Source: Xestospongia muta
Taxonomy: Eukaryota > Porifera > Demospongiae > Haplosclerida > Petrosiidae
NCBI GenBank assembly: GCA_963693285.1
Contig: OY848919.1
Location: 4,932,436 to 4,996,435, forward strand
Reading direction: 5' to 3'
Length of the DNA stretch: 64,000 nt
The notes under the pieces: generated by a model
What the model was told of the DNA's origin: nothing
The model's input: the letters and a program-made list of their open reading frames with translations, nothing else
The model's database searches: none
Made by a program: the position numbers and the translations under genes
Shown here: positions 37,030 to 50,100 of the stretch, piece by piece
How positions within the stretch are numbered: position 1 is the first letter of the stretch
Layout of the letters: the number at the start of each line of letters is the position of its first letter

Positions 37030-37837
37030 CCCTTTTATCTTCCTTTCCTACCACTGGAACTTATGTACAACCTTGTTCAGCCACAGTCCAGCAGCTCACA
37101 GGTACCAACTTAGAAACAGTTTGATCCCAGTTGATCAAGGTATGCTGTAAAGGTATGCTGTGAAGGTATGCTGTGATTTGCTACTTCATCTTCAATTCTT
37201 TTCAAGAAAGCCAGCTTCAGTTCAGGAAAGTCAGCAGGTTGTTTTCTTGCTGTTTTAGTGACTTTCCTCTTGACAAAGTTTTTACCATGCAAAATCCAGT
37301 TTTCCACCATACTCTTTCAACAAATTGGGATTCTTGTGTGATATAATACCTTTTGCTGCAGCTATGACGATGTTACAATTCACAATACCTCCTGCCTCAC
37401 AAAGTTGGCGAACATAAGCAGCAACCTGATCATCAAAATTTCCAATAAATAAAGGTCTGCCTAAGGAAGCATGAGGAAAACTAGTGATAGCATCAGCATC
37501 ACCTAGATTCTTCAACTTTGAGAGGTAAGTATGTTTGAAATTTCTCACAGTTCCTTAAAAGAGTTTGTAATCTAATTCTTTTGAGAACTTCTCAACTGTA
37601 GACTTATTCCTATTTTCACAGGGGTATTTAGCAATTTTGACTCAAAGAGTAGCATCCTAATGATGATATTTGCCTCTCTTTTTTCCGAGATTCAATGGGA
37701 CCAGTGACCTTCTTGTTGGCAGCAGCAATGCTGCCATCTTCTCTATCATTTGGTAAGAAACTGAAAGGCGTGAAAGTGCTAACTCTAGCAGTGGTTGGTG
37801 ATAACCAATAACAGATCGACACCTTAGATGCAGGCAC
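37030..37837 (-). pseudogene. Pogo/Tigger-like (DDE_1) transposase relic, N-terminal half
   Basis: On the minus strand, three frames carry consecutive parts of a pogo-superfamily transposase. They are an N-terminal helix-turn-helix-like region (AKIAKY, STVEKFSKEL, GTVRNFKHTYL), a central region (GRPLFIG, YVRQLCEAGGIVN, AAAKGII, GKLDFAW) and a region leading to the first catalytic Asp (RIEDEVANHSIP, DQT, VPVSCWTV). Frame changes near 37290 and 37125 and stops (for example after DYKLF) show that it is dead. The rest of the DDE domain is missing. No terminal inverted repeats were identified. Confidence 0.85.
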
Positions 37838-37849
37838 GTGTTTTTATTC

Positions 37850-39620
37850 TGTGTATGGGCATAGCTTCATAAAATTTAACGACCATTAATTTTACCGAAA
37901 AGCAGCTTATCATTAATTTCGTTAATATTGGACTGTTAACATTATTGGATTTACAGTAATATACTTAAAGCCAACTAGTTGCATCTACAACCACATTGGT
38001 TTTATAACCACTTTGCTATAGTAATTGAATCATGGCTTCAATTGAAGACATAAACTACAAAGATTACTTTTTGGCTTCTAGTTGACTTAATACATATTGA
38101 ATTAGACCAGGTTTGGTTTTGTGGTAACTCAATAATGTGCTTACATCATATTGATGAGATTATGATAACGAAGACAATGGTTGAAATGACAAAATGCTAT
38201 TTTGAGTGAGGCTGTGAGACTACATGTTATCACAGGGTCACGATTTTTTGTACCATAATTGTGCGTAATAGCCCATTCTTAGTACTGCGATTGTTTAGAC
38301 ATGACTAATGCTATAAGCCTTTACTTGTTATTTTAACATGTTACCATTGTTGTCTTTGTAAAAACCTAAGGAATATTAAGTGAGAATGATGTGTTAGTGG
38401 CTGTTAAAAGATCACTTGGTCAATTATTAACTCACAAGTAGTTTACTGTAAGATGAAGAACATTCTGTATATATCCTGTGCTTATCTAGAAAGCGATGAA
38501 ATTCCTTTCTACACAAGTCCCACCATTACTACCATGATTGAATTTTATAATCATAAGTTAGAGTCCCACATCCTTCCACCTTGTGAAAAAGGTAATCGTA
38601 CTTGATTACTGTATATGTGTTTTGTCAGCTGTTTGACAATTATCAGAAAACTATACTCTGTGCATTGAGAATGGATGCTAACTCACTCAATGTTACAACT
38701 CTGTCTAGGATTGAACTGGAAAGAATTGGTTTGCACCAGTCAAAATGCCTTGTAACTCCACAATTTTTTTATCTAAAAACTAGTGTTAGCTATCTAAAAA
38801 AGTATTAAACCAGACATCCCATATACCATGATACTTCTAAAATTTTGGCAAAGTCGATTTCAGAGTAATAATTTTAAGGGCAATGTTTTAGAGATAGATT
38901 AGAATATTCATTACAAGCAATTAATTTTATGAAGTTAGAAGGATTTCCTATACAAATGGTGTGCATGTCCTTGAGAACAGAATGCGTTATGTGAGGCTAC
39001 CACATATATAAAACAGAATAGAACCCAGATATTGTTTCATTCGAAAGCAACAACTGTCTACTATCCCTATGAAAGTGCTAGATATACCATGGAAGTATGA
39101 ATTTACTATTTTACTATAAGTGATACAAAGTACATTAGTAAATAAAAATCTCCTAGAGAAAAGACAACAGATCAATTATTAAAAACAAAAACACTATGAA
39201 CTATTTTTATGCTTAAATTCTATTGTGAAAATATATAATCAACTTTACTAACTAATTAAAATTGTTTTATATAGTGTCCATATATAGTTATGATACAATC
39301 ATATATCTTGCTTTTCATTGACTCATGAGCCAAGAAAGTATCAACTACTGGTTTCGCTGTTAGACTACAGCTCTAGACTTTCTTGGACAATCTACTGGTC
39401 ATTTCTGTACAGATATTGTAGATTTATACCATCACAAAAACTCTAACAAATAAAGTACAAATCTCTTATTTTAATGAATTATCTTTAGAGGTGATTGCTG
39501 AAATTAGAGTTCACCATGCAAATGATTTCATTCTTGAATTATTAGAAGTATACACGAGAGAAATGTGCAATATAATTATTTCTTTTTGAAATTAGAGTAT
39601 CAAAATTTTAGAATTATTAC
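37850..39620. other. Intergenic DNA; one unassigned small frame
   Basis: Nothing in this stretch is firmly supported. A 50-codon frame from ATG 38453 to TGA 38605 (MKNILYISCAYLESDEIPF...) is followed by another frame at 38602-38808. They could be remnants of one gene, but no family is recognised. Confidence 0.35.
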
Positions 39621-39627
39621 AGTAAAT

Positions 39628-40127
39628 TGAATGACATTCTTTGCATTCCTTACCATTTCCTAAGAACACACCTAATGATGTCTGAATAAAATTTGCATAT
39701 TTTTATTACCTATCTAGAAAAATTATTTATATTTATTTATTAATTATAAACTTTTGAATTTTCTTAATTATTATTATAACAAAGCATATCAACAAATGCT
39801 TCATTCACCATGTTAATTAAAACTTGTACACGTATAATTAATCAATCAGTACACGTGAGGCTGTAGAACTTGAGGTATGTTAGAGGTATAGCTTCATTCA
39901 AAGCTATCGTATATACAAAGTTATATGTTAGACAATTATTGGAAAAGTACTATCATACAGGAGAGAAATGAACAACAAAAGAGATCAGTAAACTAGATGA
40001 ATGAATACTACAAATAGTTTTGTTTACAAGATATTTTGTAGCTTTTAAAACCAACTATTACAGTCTATTGATTTATTTGCTTAAATTGTTTTCATTGATG
40101 CCTTTACTTCTGGTGCCATGACTGTCT
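39628..40127 (+). repeat. Duplicated upstream segment (copy B), paired with 556-1515
   Basis: Matches the region upstream of gene A and stops at 'catgactgtct', the same point where copy A is interrupted. After it, about 3.8 kb of unrelated, TE-rich DNA separates it from the conserved leader of gene B at 43973. Confidence 0.75.
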
Positions 40128-40439
40128 TCAGTATATCCGAAATTACTCTCTTTTACATCCTCTACATTATTAACCCTATTCTTGTCCTTATATTTAGGAA
40201 TATTATACGATTAGGAATATGGTAAATTCAGAATATCTTAAATTCAACCCCATTCTTGTTGTTTTGAGAATAGGGTAAATCCAGACGTTTTCAGTGACAA
40301 AAACATTTCATACATAATACCTTCGACAAAAAATTTACTTACGAATCTTTTGTTACATGGATGTTTACAAAATGGATTTATTGTGGTTGAATTTGACACA
40401 TGTGACATCATGGCAACTAAGCATGATGGCTCTGTTTAG

Positions 40440-40735
40440 ATATTTATGTTAGTTGGTGGGCTTCCCAATACAAAAAGGTCTTATACTACATACCTTACGT
40501 CAAGAACAAATGCTAAAGTAGAAGTCCTTTGAAGCAAGAGCAAGAAGTGTGAACCCTACCAGATCTACAGCCCATCTTTGAGCAAATTTTGTTAAATACA
40601 TATGACAGTAACAACAGAGTTACTGCTGTGCTATTTTTCATTTTTAAGAAGCTTGATAGACAAGTTTATAAAAGCATATTAGGATACGTTCACAAAGCTG
40701 TTAATCCTCTTTCTCTGGCTAAAATTTTGAAGTAA
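40440..40735 (+). other. Unrecognised open segment
   Basis: A frame TLPDLQPIFEQILLNTYDS continuing to NPLSLAKILK and a stop at about 40735 is open for about 60 codons without a clear start. It may be an exon remnant. No homologue is recognised. Confidence 0.25.
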
Positions 40736-40974
40736 GACAATCTCACACATGCCTCAGTGTATAAAATTTTACTGAACAAATATGTGAATATTTATTACAT
40801 GAAAATTTCTGGATTTACAGTATTTTATCATTATCATCTTTTGTGATTTTACCACAATAAATTGAATCTGGATTAATTAGATATACTCCATACTTTTTAA
40901 AGCCAGTGCAAAATTTGATGGAGTCATTGTCTCCATCCATGCATTACTTGCTAGAAACTAATACTTTTCATACT

Positions 40975-41365
40975 TTAATACTTTCTTGTAATTGCAACAA
41001 GGTTTTTGCCAGTTGTGCATATTATGTGCGATGTCGAATAGCTGTGACTCATATGTAGTGCCAGAAGTAATACAGATATGAAAATCATTTCCAGATTTAT
41101 GGTAATGATTTATTGTCCTTTTTGTTGACAATATTTGGAAGACAATGTTCCGTAGATATTCCTGCTTTATCAACATTATAGATATGAAATGTATTTTTCT
41201 ATAGGTCACGTTGGTCCATGACCTCATATAAGAGATTGAAATCATTTTTTATAGTTTCAGGATTAAAGGATTCTATTCTCACATTAGCTCTTGTATTTCC
41301 TCTACATAGAGAAAGCTTTGGTTTTCTCTGCATAAGTTGTCTCAACCATCCAGCCATCAGATGCT
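40975..41365 (-). pseudogene. Second pogo/Tigger-like transposase relic
   Basis: The minus strand reads a Tigger-type segment (RKPKLSLCRGNTRANV, FNPETIKNDF), then the catalytic region YNVDKAGIST, in which the usual Asp-Glu after NVD is altered to DKA. Stops follow (SLP stop, IWK stop) and the downstream pieces are frame-shifted. The family is clear from this motif order and the copy is inactive. It lies in the insertion between the duplicated upstream segment and the leader of gene B. Confidence 0.75.
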
Positions 41366-41654
41366 CAGATCTGATGAATTAAGCTCTTGTCCAGTGCAAC
41401 ATTTACAGTGATAGTTTGGGTTTGGACATCGTGAATAATGTTTCCATGGACTCTCCATTATAAGATGTATCTGGGTACAACATGAGTGTTAGCTGCTCAT
41501 AAGATGAGTTATCAACTTCTAATGACTTCACTTAGACTTTTATGGACTCATTGATCCTGGATTTATGCTTACTTGGAGTTCTTAGGATTTGGAAGAATCC
41601 ATAGCTAACTTGGAGTTGGATCTACTGGCATTTCTTATCAGCATGCATCTGATT

Positions 41655-42740
41655 TATGAAACACTGTAAAAAAACAATGTGTGTATAGCACACTAAATAA
41701 TGTGTACTAAAACTGTCCCAGTTAGTACACCTAATACAGTGTGATAAACACACAGTTTTGCTATGTATTTAAGACATTACTATTAGTGTGGTAAGCATTA
41801 GTGTGACAAACATACTACTTTATTGTTTAAGACACACAATTTTAGTGTAAAAGACTGACAAATTAGTGTTTATAGAAACAAAACATATTGTCCAAATTGA
41901 TATGAAGTAACAAGTTAACAAAACGAAAAGCAAAAAAGGCAAGAAAAAGAAAACATGCATAAACAATGTAATTACTTGGGAACATTAATGATATAATTGA
42001 AACTTACAAAAAATGTTATTACTTCAACAAAGATATAAACAGTTTCATAGGAGTAATTTTATCATTTTTACAATCTAGTAGCATAACTTCCAGAATTGGA
42101 AAAAATTATTGTTCCTTTACAACTGTTTATATTGCAAGCAAAAGACTGAAAGAAAACTGAGTTAAGACTACATCTTCCTCGTCAATTTCATATTAAATTT
42201 CTTTGTCAGTTATGAAAAAAATTATTTGTGAGATATTTTGCACATCACCAATGACTAATAGATATGGTTCTGTCTGTACATTATCAGCAACAAATTTAAG
42301 ATAGGCTTAGTTGTCCTATAAATAAATATATCCAAAGAGTGAAAAAACAATTTATACAATAAATATAGGTAATATATCAATTTACATATCTTATGGTATA
42401 ATTATTTTCCTGCCACATTAATTACATAAAGTTACATAACAAAGCATATAACTTTTTAATGATCAGTCCAAGTACTCAAGTCTGGAAATATGTACGGTAC
42501 ACATTGCAGCAATGTTCTTGTTGTCTGTGAATTTCTTTTAATTATGCTTTATTCATATTTTATAAAAACTTACATTGAAGGGTTTCATCTGGCAGAAGTA
42601 TTTCAATTACTGTTTTAGTCCAGAATTACTACCCCTCTCTCTGAGACTCTGCCCTAAAATTTAGGCACCAATCTGTCCCCATACAATTTTCCCTAACAGC
42701 GTACCGAAGTCTTGCATTATTGAGTATTCTGCACATCTCC
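41655..42740. other. Non-coding, with short repeats of 'ttagtgt/acactaa'
   Basis: Between about 41655 and 41880 the words 'acactaa', 'ttagtgtg' and 'agtacac' recur in both orientations, suggesting an old simple or foldback repeat. The remainder is AT-rich without a supported gene. Confidence 0.4.
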
Positions 42741-42779
42741 ATGAGAAACTAAAAAATATAGATAGCTAGTATTTGTGTA

Positions 42780-43062
42780 AGTCAAGAAAACTTCCTTGTT
42801 CTCTATCATCTTTCAAGAATGAATACTTGCTGAAAGCAATTTGTAGGTGTTTCCCATTCTTCACAATGTGTTAGCATCTCATCACAAATGTTCTGTCTAA
42901 AAGTTCCTTTAACACTGGTTTATTAGTATTTATATTAGTAAGTTCAGCTTGAACATGATTGTTATGTTGAGTAAAAGAGTGTTCAACTTCTCCAGGTGGT
43001 ATTGGAGGGAGTTCCTTTTGAAAGGGAACTGGGTTTCCTTTTTGTGGTAACAGCAGAGCCAA
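42780..43062 (-). pseudogene. Relic of an uncharacterised transposon-associated protein
   Basis: The minus frame MALLLPQKGNPVPFQKELPP continues to LDRTFVMRC, then a stop, then HIVKNGKHLQIAFSKYSFL in the same frame. The pattern 'TF..RR.eIv.......WP.L' is known from transposon-associated zinc-finger genes in reef animals and fish, but the match is loose. The in-frame stop suggests a decayed copy. Confidence 0.35.
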
Positions 43063-43972
43063 AGGAAGTATTTCTCTATTTAAGCTTTCAATTATACTGT
43101 TTACATTTATTTACAAGAGGGTTTTTAATGGCTCTCAGCTGTAGCAGGTGCTATGTTTCATATAAACAATATCCAACAGACGAAAAAATCTAAGAGTGAT
43201 AATTGCCATTATGGAGAAATACCTTTTTTAAAGGCAGCAAAATTCACCATGCATATGTACCATAACTATGTTATATTTAGTAGCTATATATTAATTCTAT
43301 TTTCTAGAGAAAAAAGTTCTATTGGTTTGTTTGTTTTTCCAGTACTTAGAGCAATTTTAATGTCGTAACAAACCTTTTTTGGCAAAGAAAAGGTCAGGTT
43401 TTCAGTAGTTCTTGTATTTAGGATGCTCTGTGGCACTACTCTTAAAACTTAACAGAGAAAGATGAGATGATGAGGACGGACATGACTCTAAATCATCATC
43501 CAAATCACCAAATGTAAAGAAAAGAAAAAAAAGGAAAAAAAGAAAAAAAAGAAAGAAAGCTGCCTTTTTAATGCTGAAATTCTAGACATCCTTGTATATA
43601 ATGTAGATCAATGTATATTTTGATGTAAACAGTGTATATGAAACTGACTGTTTTGATCTTCAATTTCATTCTTATCAAGTTTTTGAATGCACTCCTTTGT
43701 CAGTCACATTTTGTAAACATAATGCTTCTTTCTTTCCTTCTATATACCCTATTTACTTTTAAGTTGTTTTCAAGTTGTTTTAAGTTTTAAGTGTAGCTTT
43801 AAAGTTTAGAAAAACGTTTCTGTCCATTAGTTTATTAATCCTTAATTCTAAAAACACTTCATTGGCAACCTATATACACAACATATTAAATGTTTAAATT
43901 CCCTTTATTATCTCCAATTATCACAATGATAAAAAGTGATAGATCGATTTGTTTGGACACATACAATTTGTG

Positions 43973-44115
43973 AGCTTTTTTAGGCATAACAATATGTTTA
44001 TATAAATCTGAGCACTAATCTTGTTGTCTTGATTGCACTTTACTGTTGTTAAAGTGTTTATATATAACAATTAGTATACACTACTGTTTTTTTTATAGCT
44101 AACTGTTATTGAGAT
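43973..44115 (+). promoter_or_regulatory. Conserved 5' flank of gene B
   Basis: Same block as 3293-3445, with the T-rich 'ttttttttatag' and 'ctaactgttattgagat' immediately before the ATG. A purine-rich tract (about 43515-43560) and unrelated DNA lie upstream. Promoter and splice roles are inferred from conservation. Confidence 0.5.
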
Positions 44116-47100
44116 ATGGAGTCGTATTTAGTGACCCAGCTATTTACTGCTTGTACTAAAGGTGATCTGGAGATTGTCAAGAGACTTATTGAGCTAGGAA
44201 TGTCTCCTTGGATACGTGACAATCAAGGGAATACTTTATTTCACTTGTGTTGTAGTTCTGTTCAATGTGGGCTAGATGTTTTACAGTACTTTATCACTGT
44301 CTCTAATAGTGTGAATTATAACTATTTAGTTAATAATGAACAACAAACATTACTTCATTTAGCATGTCATTCAGGCAAACTGGATTTTGTCGAATATTTC
44401 TTCAATCATCAGTTTGGAAGTTTCACATCACTTGATATATATGAACACACTCCTCTCTATTATGCCTGTAGTAGTAGACATTACAACATAGTCTCATTTA
44501 TATGTAATAATGTCACAGTATTATTTCCTGATATTATCTATCAGTGTGTTAAGATATCAACCTGGGAAATAATGGTACCATTACTGAAGAAGATATCATT
44601 TAAAGACTTTATGGTCAGAGTCATTCAAGAACATCGTGTAGATTTAGCTAAGCTTGTCACAAAAGATAACGTTGTTCAATGGCTAGATGTTAAAACTACC
44701 TTTCCCTTACATTACTTTGCTAAATTTGATGATATACGAATCATTGACTTTCTTATTACTAATTTTGAATTTGATCTTGAAGCTGAAGATGTATATAATA
44801 ACAGACCACTTCATATAGCATGTGCATTTTCTGGCAGTGTAGAGTTAGTGAGTTATCTAATCAAAGTAGCAGGTTGTGACATTAATGCTAGGGGATTGGA
44901 AGGCCGCACAATTCTTCACTGGGCTTGTGAGAAGAATCATTTGGAAGTTGTCAAATTTCTTGTTACTGAAATTAAATGTGATCTTGAAGCTGAAGATGAA
45001 TATAATGACAGACCACTTCATATAGCATGTGCATTTTCTGGCAGTGTAGAGTTAGTGAGTTATCTAATCAAAGTAGCAGGTTGTGACATCAATACTAGGG
45101 GATTGGAAGGTCGCACAATTCTTCACAAGGCTTGTGAAGAGAATCATTTGGAAGTCACCAAATTTCTTGTTACTGAAATTAAATGTAATCTTGAAGCTGA
45201 AGATGAATATAATAACAGACCACTTCATTTTGCATGTGCATTTTCTGGCAGTGTAGAGTTAGTAAGTTATCTAATCAAAGTAGCAGGTTGTGACATCAAT
45301 GCTAGAGGAGTCCAAGGTCGCACAATTCTTCACTGGGCTTGTGTGAAGAATCAATTGGAAGTTGTCAAATTTCTTGTTACTGAAATTAAATGTGATCTTG
45401 AAGTTGAAGATGAAAATAGTAACAGACCACTTCATATAGCATGTACATTTTCTGGCAGTGTAGAGTTAGTAAGTTATCTAATCAAAGTAGCAGGTTGTGA
45501 CATCAATACTTGGGGATTGGAAGGCCGCACAATTCTTCACTGGGCTTGTGAGAAGAATCATTTGGAAGTCGCCAAATTTCTTGTTACTGAAATTAACTGT
45601 GATTTTGAAGCTAAAGATGAATATAATAACAGACCAATTCATATAGCTTGTGCATTTTCTGGCAGTGTAGAGTTAGTAAGTTATCTAATCAAAGTAGCAG
45701 GTTGTGACATCAATGCTAGGGGAGTCCAAGGTCGCACAATTCTTCACTGGGCTTGTGTGAAGAATCATTTGGAAGTTGTCAAATTTCTTGTTACTGAAAT
45801 TAAATGTGATCTTGAAGCTGAAGATGAATATAATAACAGACCACTTCATTTCGCATGTGCATTTTCTGGTAGTGTAGACTTAGTAAGTTATCTAATCAAA
45901 GTAGCAGGTTGTGACATCAATACTCGGGGATTGGAAGGCCGCACAATTCTTCACTGGGCTTGTGAGGAGAATCATTTGGAAGTCGCCAAATTTCTTGTTA
46001 CTGAAATTAAATGTGATTTTGAAGCTAAAGATGAATATAATAACAGACCAATTCATATAGCTTGTGCTTTTTCTGGCAGTGTAGACTTAGTAAGTTATCT
46101 AATCAAAGTAGCAGGTTGTGACATCAATGCTAGGGGAGTCCAAGGTCGCACAATTCTTCACTGGGCTTGTGTGAAGAATCAATTGGAAGTTGTCAAATTT
46201 CTTGTTGCTGAAATTAAATGTGGTCTTGAAGCTGAAGATGAATATAATAACAGACCACTTCATTTCGCATGTGCATTTTCTGGCAATGTAGAGTTAGTAA
46301 GTTATCTAATCAAAGTAGCAGGTTGTGACATCAATACTAGGGGATTGGAAGGTCGCACAATTCTTCACTGGGCTTGTGAGGAGAATCATTTAGAAGTCGC
46401 CAAATTTCTTGTTACTGAAATTAAATGTGATCTTGAAGCTGAAGATGAATATAATAACAGACCACTTCATTTCGCATGTGCATTTTCTGGTAGTGTAGAC
46501 TTAGTAAGTTATCTAATCAAAGTAGCAGGTTGTGACATCAATGCTAGAGGAGTCCAAGGTCGCACAATTCTTCACTGTGCTTGTGAGAAGAATCAATTGG
46601 AAGTTGTCAAATTTCTTGTTACTGAAATTAAATGTGATCTTAAAGCTGAAGATAAAGATAGTAACAGACCACTTCATATAGCATGTGCATTTTCTGGCAG
46701 TGTTGACTTAGTTAGTTATCTAATCAAAGTAGCAGGTTGTGACATCAATACTAGGGGATTGGAAGGCCGCACAATTCTTCACTGGGCTTGTGAGGAGAAT
46801 CATTTGGAAGTCGTCAAATTTCTTGTTACTGAAATTAAATGTGATCTTGAAGCTGAAGATGAATATAATAACAGACCACTTCATTTCGCATGTGCATTTT
46901 CTGGTAGTGTAGACTTAGTAAGTTATCTAATCAAAGTAGCAGGTTGTGACATCAATGCTAGAGGAGTCCAAGGTCGCACAATTCTTCACTGTGCTTGTGA
47001 GAAGAATCAATTGGAAGTTGTCAAATTTCTTGTTACTGAAATTAAATGTGATCTTAAAGCTGAAGATGAAGATAGTAACAGACCACTTCATATAGCATGT

Positions 47101-50100
47101 GCATTTTCTGGCAGTGTAGACTTAGTTAGTTATCTAATCAAAGTAGCAGGTTGTGACATCAATACTAGGGGATTGGAAGGCCGCACAATTCTTCACTGGG
47201 TTTGTGAGGGGAATCATTTGGAAGTCGTCAAATTTCTTGTTACTGAAATTAAATGTGATCTTGAAGCTGAAGATGAATATAATAACAGACCACTTCATTT
47301 CGCATGTGCATTTTCTGGCAATGTAGAGTTAGTAAGTTATCTAATCAAAGTAGCAGGTTGTGACATCAATGCTAGAGGAGTCCAAGGTCGCACAATTCTT
47401 CACATGGCTTGTGAGGAGAATCATTTGGAAGTCGTCAAATTTCTTGTTACTGAAATTAAATGTGATCCTGAAGTTAAAGATGAACATAATAACAGACCAC
47501 TTCATTTAGCATGTGCATTTTCTGGCAGTGTAGACTTAGTGAGTTATCTAATCAAAGTAGCAGGTTGTGACATCAATACTAGGGGTTTGGAAGGTCGCAC
47601 AATTCTTCACAAGGCTTGTGAGGAGAATCATTTGGAAGTCGTCAAATTTCTTGTTACTGAAATTAATTGTGAACTTGAAGCTGAAGATGAAGATAGTAAC
47701 AGACCACTTCATTTAGCATGTGCATTTTCTCGCAGTGTAGAGTTAGTGAGTTATTTAATCAAAGTAGCAGGTTGTGACATTAATGCTAGGGGATTTCAAG
47801 GTCGCACAATTCTTCACAAGGCTTGTGAGAAGAATCATTTGGAAGTCGTCAAATTTCTTGTTACTGAAATTAAATGTGATCTTGAAGCTGAAGATGAACA
47901 TAATAACAGACCACTTCATTTAGCATGTACATTTTCTGGCAGTGTAGAGTTAGTGAGTTATCTAATCAACGTAGCAGGTTGTGACATCAATACTAGGGGT
48001 TTGGAAGGTCGCACAATTCTTCACAAGGCTTGTGAGGAGAATCATTTGGAAGTCGTCAAATTTCTTGTTACTGAAATTAAATGTGATCTTCAAGCTGAAG
48101 ACGAAGATAGTAACAGACCACTTCATATAGCATGTGCATTTTCTGGCAGTGTAGACTTAGTAAGTTATCTAATTAAAGTAGCAGGTTGTGACATTAATGC
48201 TACGGGATGTCAAGGTCGCACAATTCTTCACAAGGCTTGTGAGAAGAATCATTTGGAAGTCGTCAAATTTCTTGTTACTGAAATTAAATGTGATCTTGAA
48301 GCTGAAGATGAAGATAGTAACAGACCACTTCATTTAGCATGTTTTTTGTCTGGCAATGTAGATTTAGTGAGTTATTTAATCAAAGTAGTGGGTTGTGACA
48401 TTAATGCTAAGGGTAATAATGAAAAGACTTGTCTACATTACGCTTGTGAGAGAAATAGTTATGATATAGTAAAGGTAATATCAGCTCAACCACAATGTGA
48501 TTTAGAAGTTAAAGATGATTATTTTAATAGTCCACTTCAATTGTGTTTTAATACTTGTAATATTTGTATTTGCAAACATCTAATTCAAGAGATTGCTAAG
48601 AGAAAAAGAAGTGGAAATGATCTAATTCACTTCATGAAAATTATCAATGTTGTTACAACACAAACTAGTTCTAACATTGATGATAAAAGTGATCATAATA
48701 ATCAGTTACTTCTTTTAGCTTCTCTTAATGGTGATGTTGAAAATCTTGATATACTATTGTGTGCAGGAGAATTTAATGTTAATTTTAAAGGTCATGGTGG
48801 TTACACATTATTACATTGTGCATGTGCTTCTAACAATTTAGCATGTGTTCAATATTTAACTGCTCAATTAAACTGTGATGTGGATATACAGAATGATGAT
48901 TGTGATCGGCCACTTCATATAGCATCTTGTTTTGGTAGTGTGGATATCACAAGACATTTACTTGAAGGAGCAGGTTGTGATATTAACTCTAAAGGTAACT
49001 ATGGCTATAGTCCATTACATTATGCATGTAACAGAAGCAATTTAGAAGTGGTCCAGTTTTTAACTTCTCAAACAAACTGTAATGTTGAAGTTGAAGATGA
49101 CAACCATGATCGACCACTTCATATAGCATCTCGTATAGGAAATGTAGACATTGTCATGTGTCTTGTTAATAAAGCAGGTTGTGACATCAATGCTAAGGGC
49201 AGCAATGGCTATACATCATTACATTGGGCATGTGAAAAAGGGTGCTTCAAGATGTTCTGCTCTTTGACAACTCAAATGACTTGCACTGCAAATATACCGA
49301 ATGATGAGAATGATCAACCTCTCCATATAGCAGCTCGTACTGGGAGTATTGATATTGTTAGACATCTTGTGGAGAAAACATCTTGTGATGTCAATGCTAA
49401 GGGCAAAAGTGGCTATACTCCATTACAGTATGCTTGTAAACATAGTTCCATTGAAGTAATGGAATATCTACTAGATCACCCTGACTGTGATACAGATGTA
49501 TTGTCTTCATTAAGTGACTATGGAGATAAACGTGTACAAACAGTTATCAACTTTCACAATAAGTTTCAACTAGCAATGAAAAGTACTGGAGTGGCATATT
49601 TACGAGTTGTTAAATGTATACTAACAGGACCACCAGGTGCTGGTAAAAGTACTTTGAAAAAGAGGTTATTGAATGAGTCTCTTATAGAACCTTCTCTTAG
49701 TACTGGTGTAGTTGATGCGGCAGTACTGGTAGATTCCTTTCGTAAACTCCAACAACAAGGTGGTATGGTTCCTTGTCTACAAAATGTCACTGAATGGAAT
49801 AAACAAAATGTAGATGAGGAAGCTGTGTTTATACTGGAATCTGTGTCCAGTAACACAGCTGGACAACATCAGGTCAAACCTATTAGACGTAAGAAGTACA
49901 AGAGTTCATCAAATCAAATGTCATCATTATTGAGTGCATTTGTTAGTGCAAGTCATGAAAATTTAGACAGTAGATTAACAGATCAATTAGCTGATAAAGA
50001 ATATACTGTGGACTGGGAGACTCTCATCTCAGCTAACATTGAAGGGAAAGGACAAGTACAAGAAGCAGTTGAAAACAGTAAAGATGATAGTTCCAAAGCA

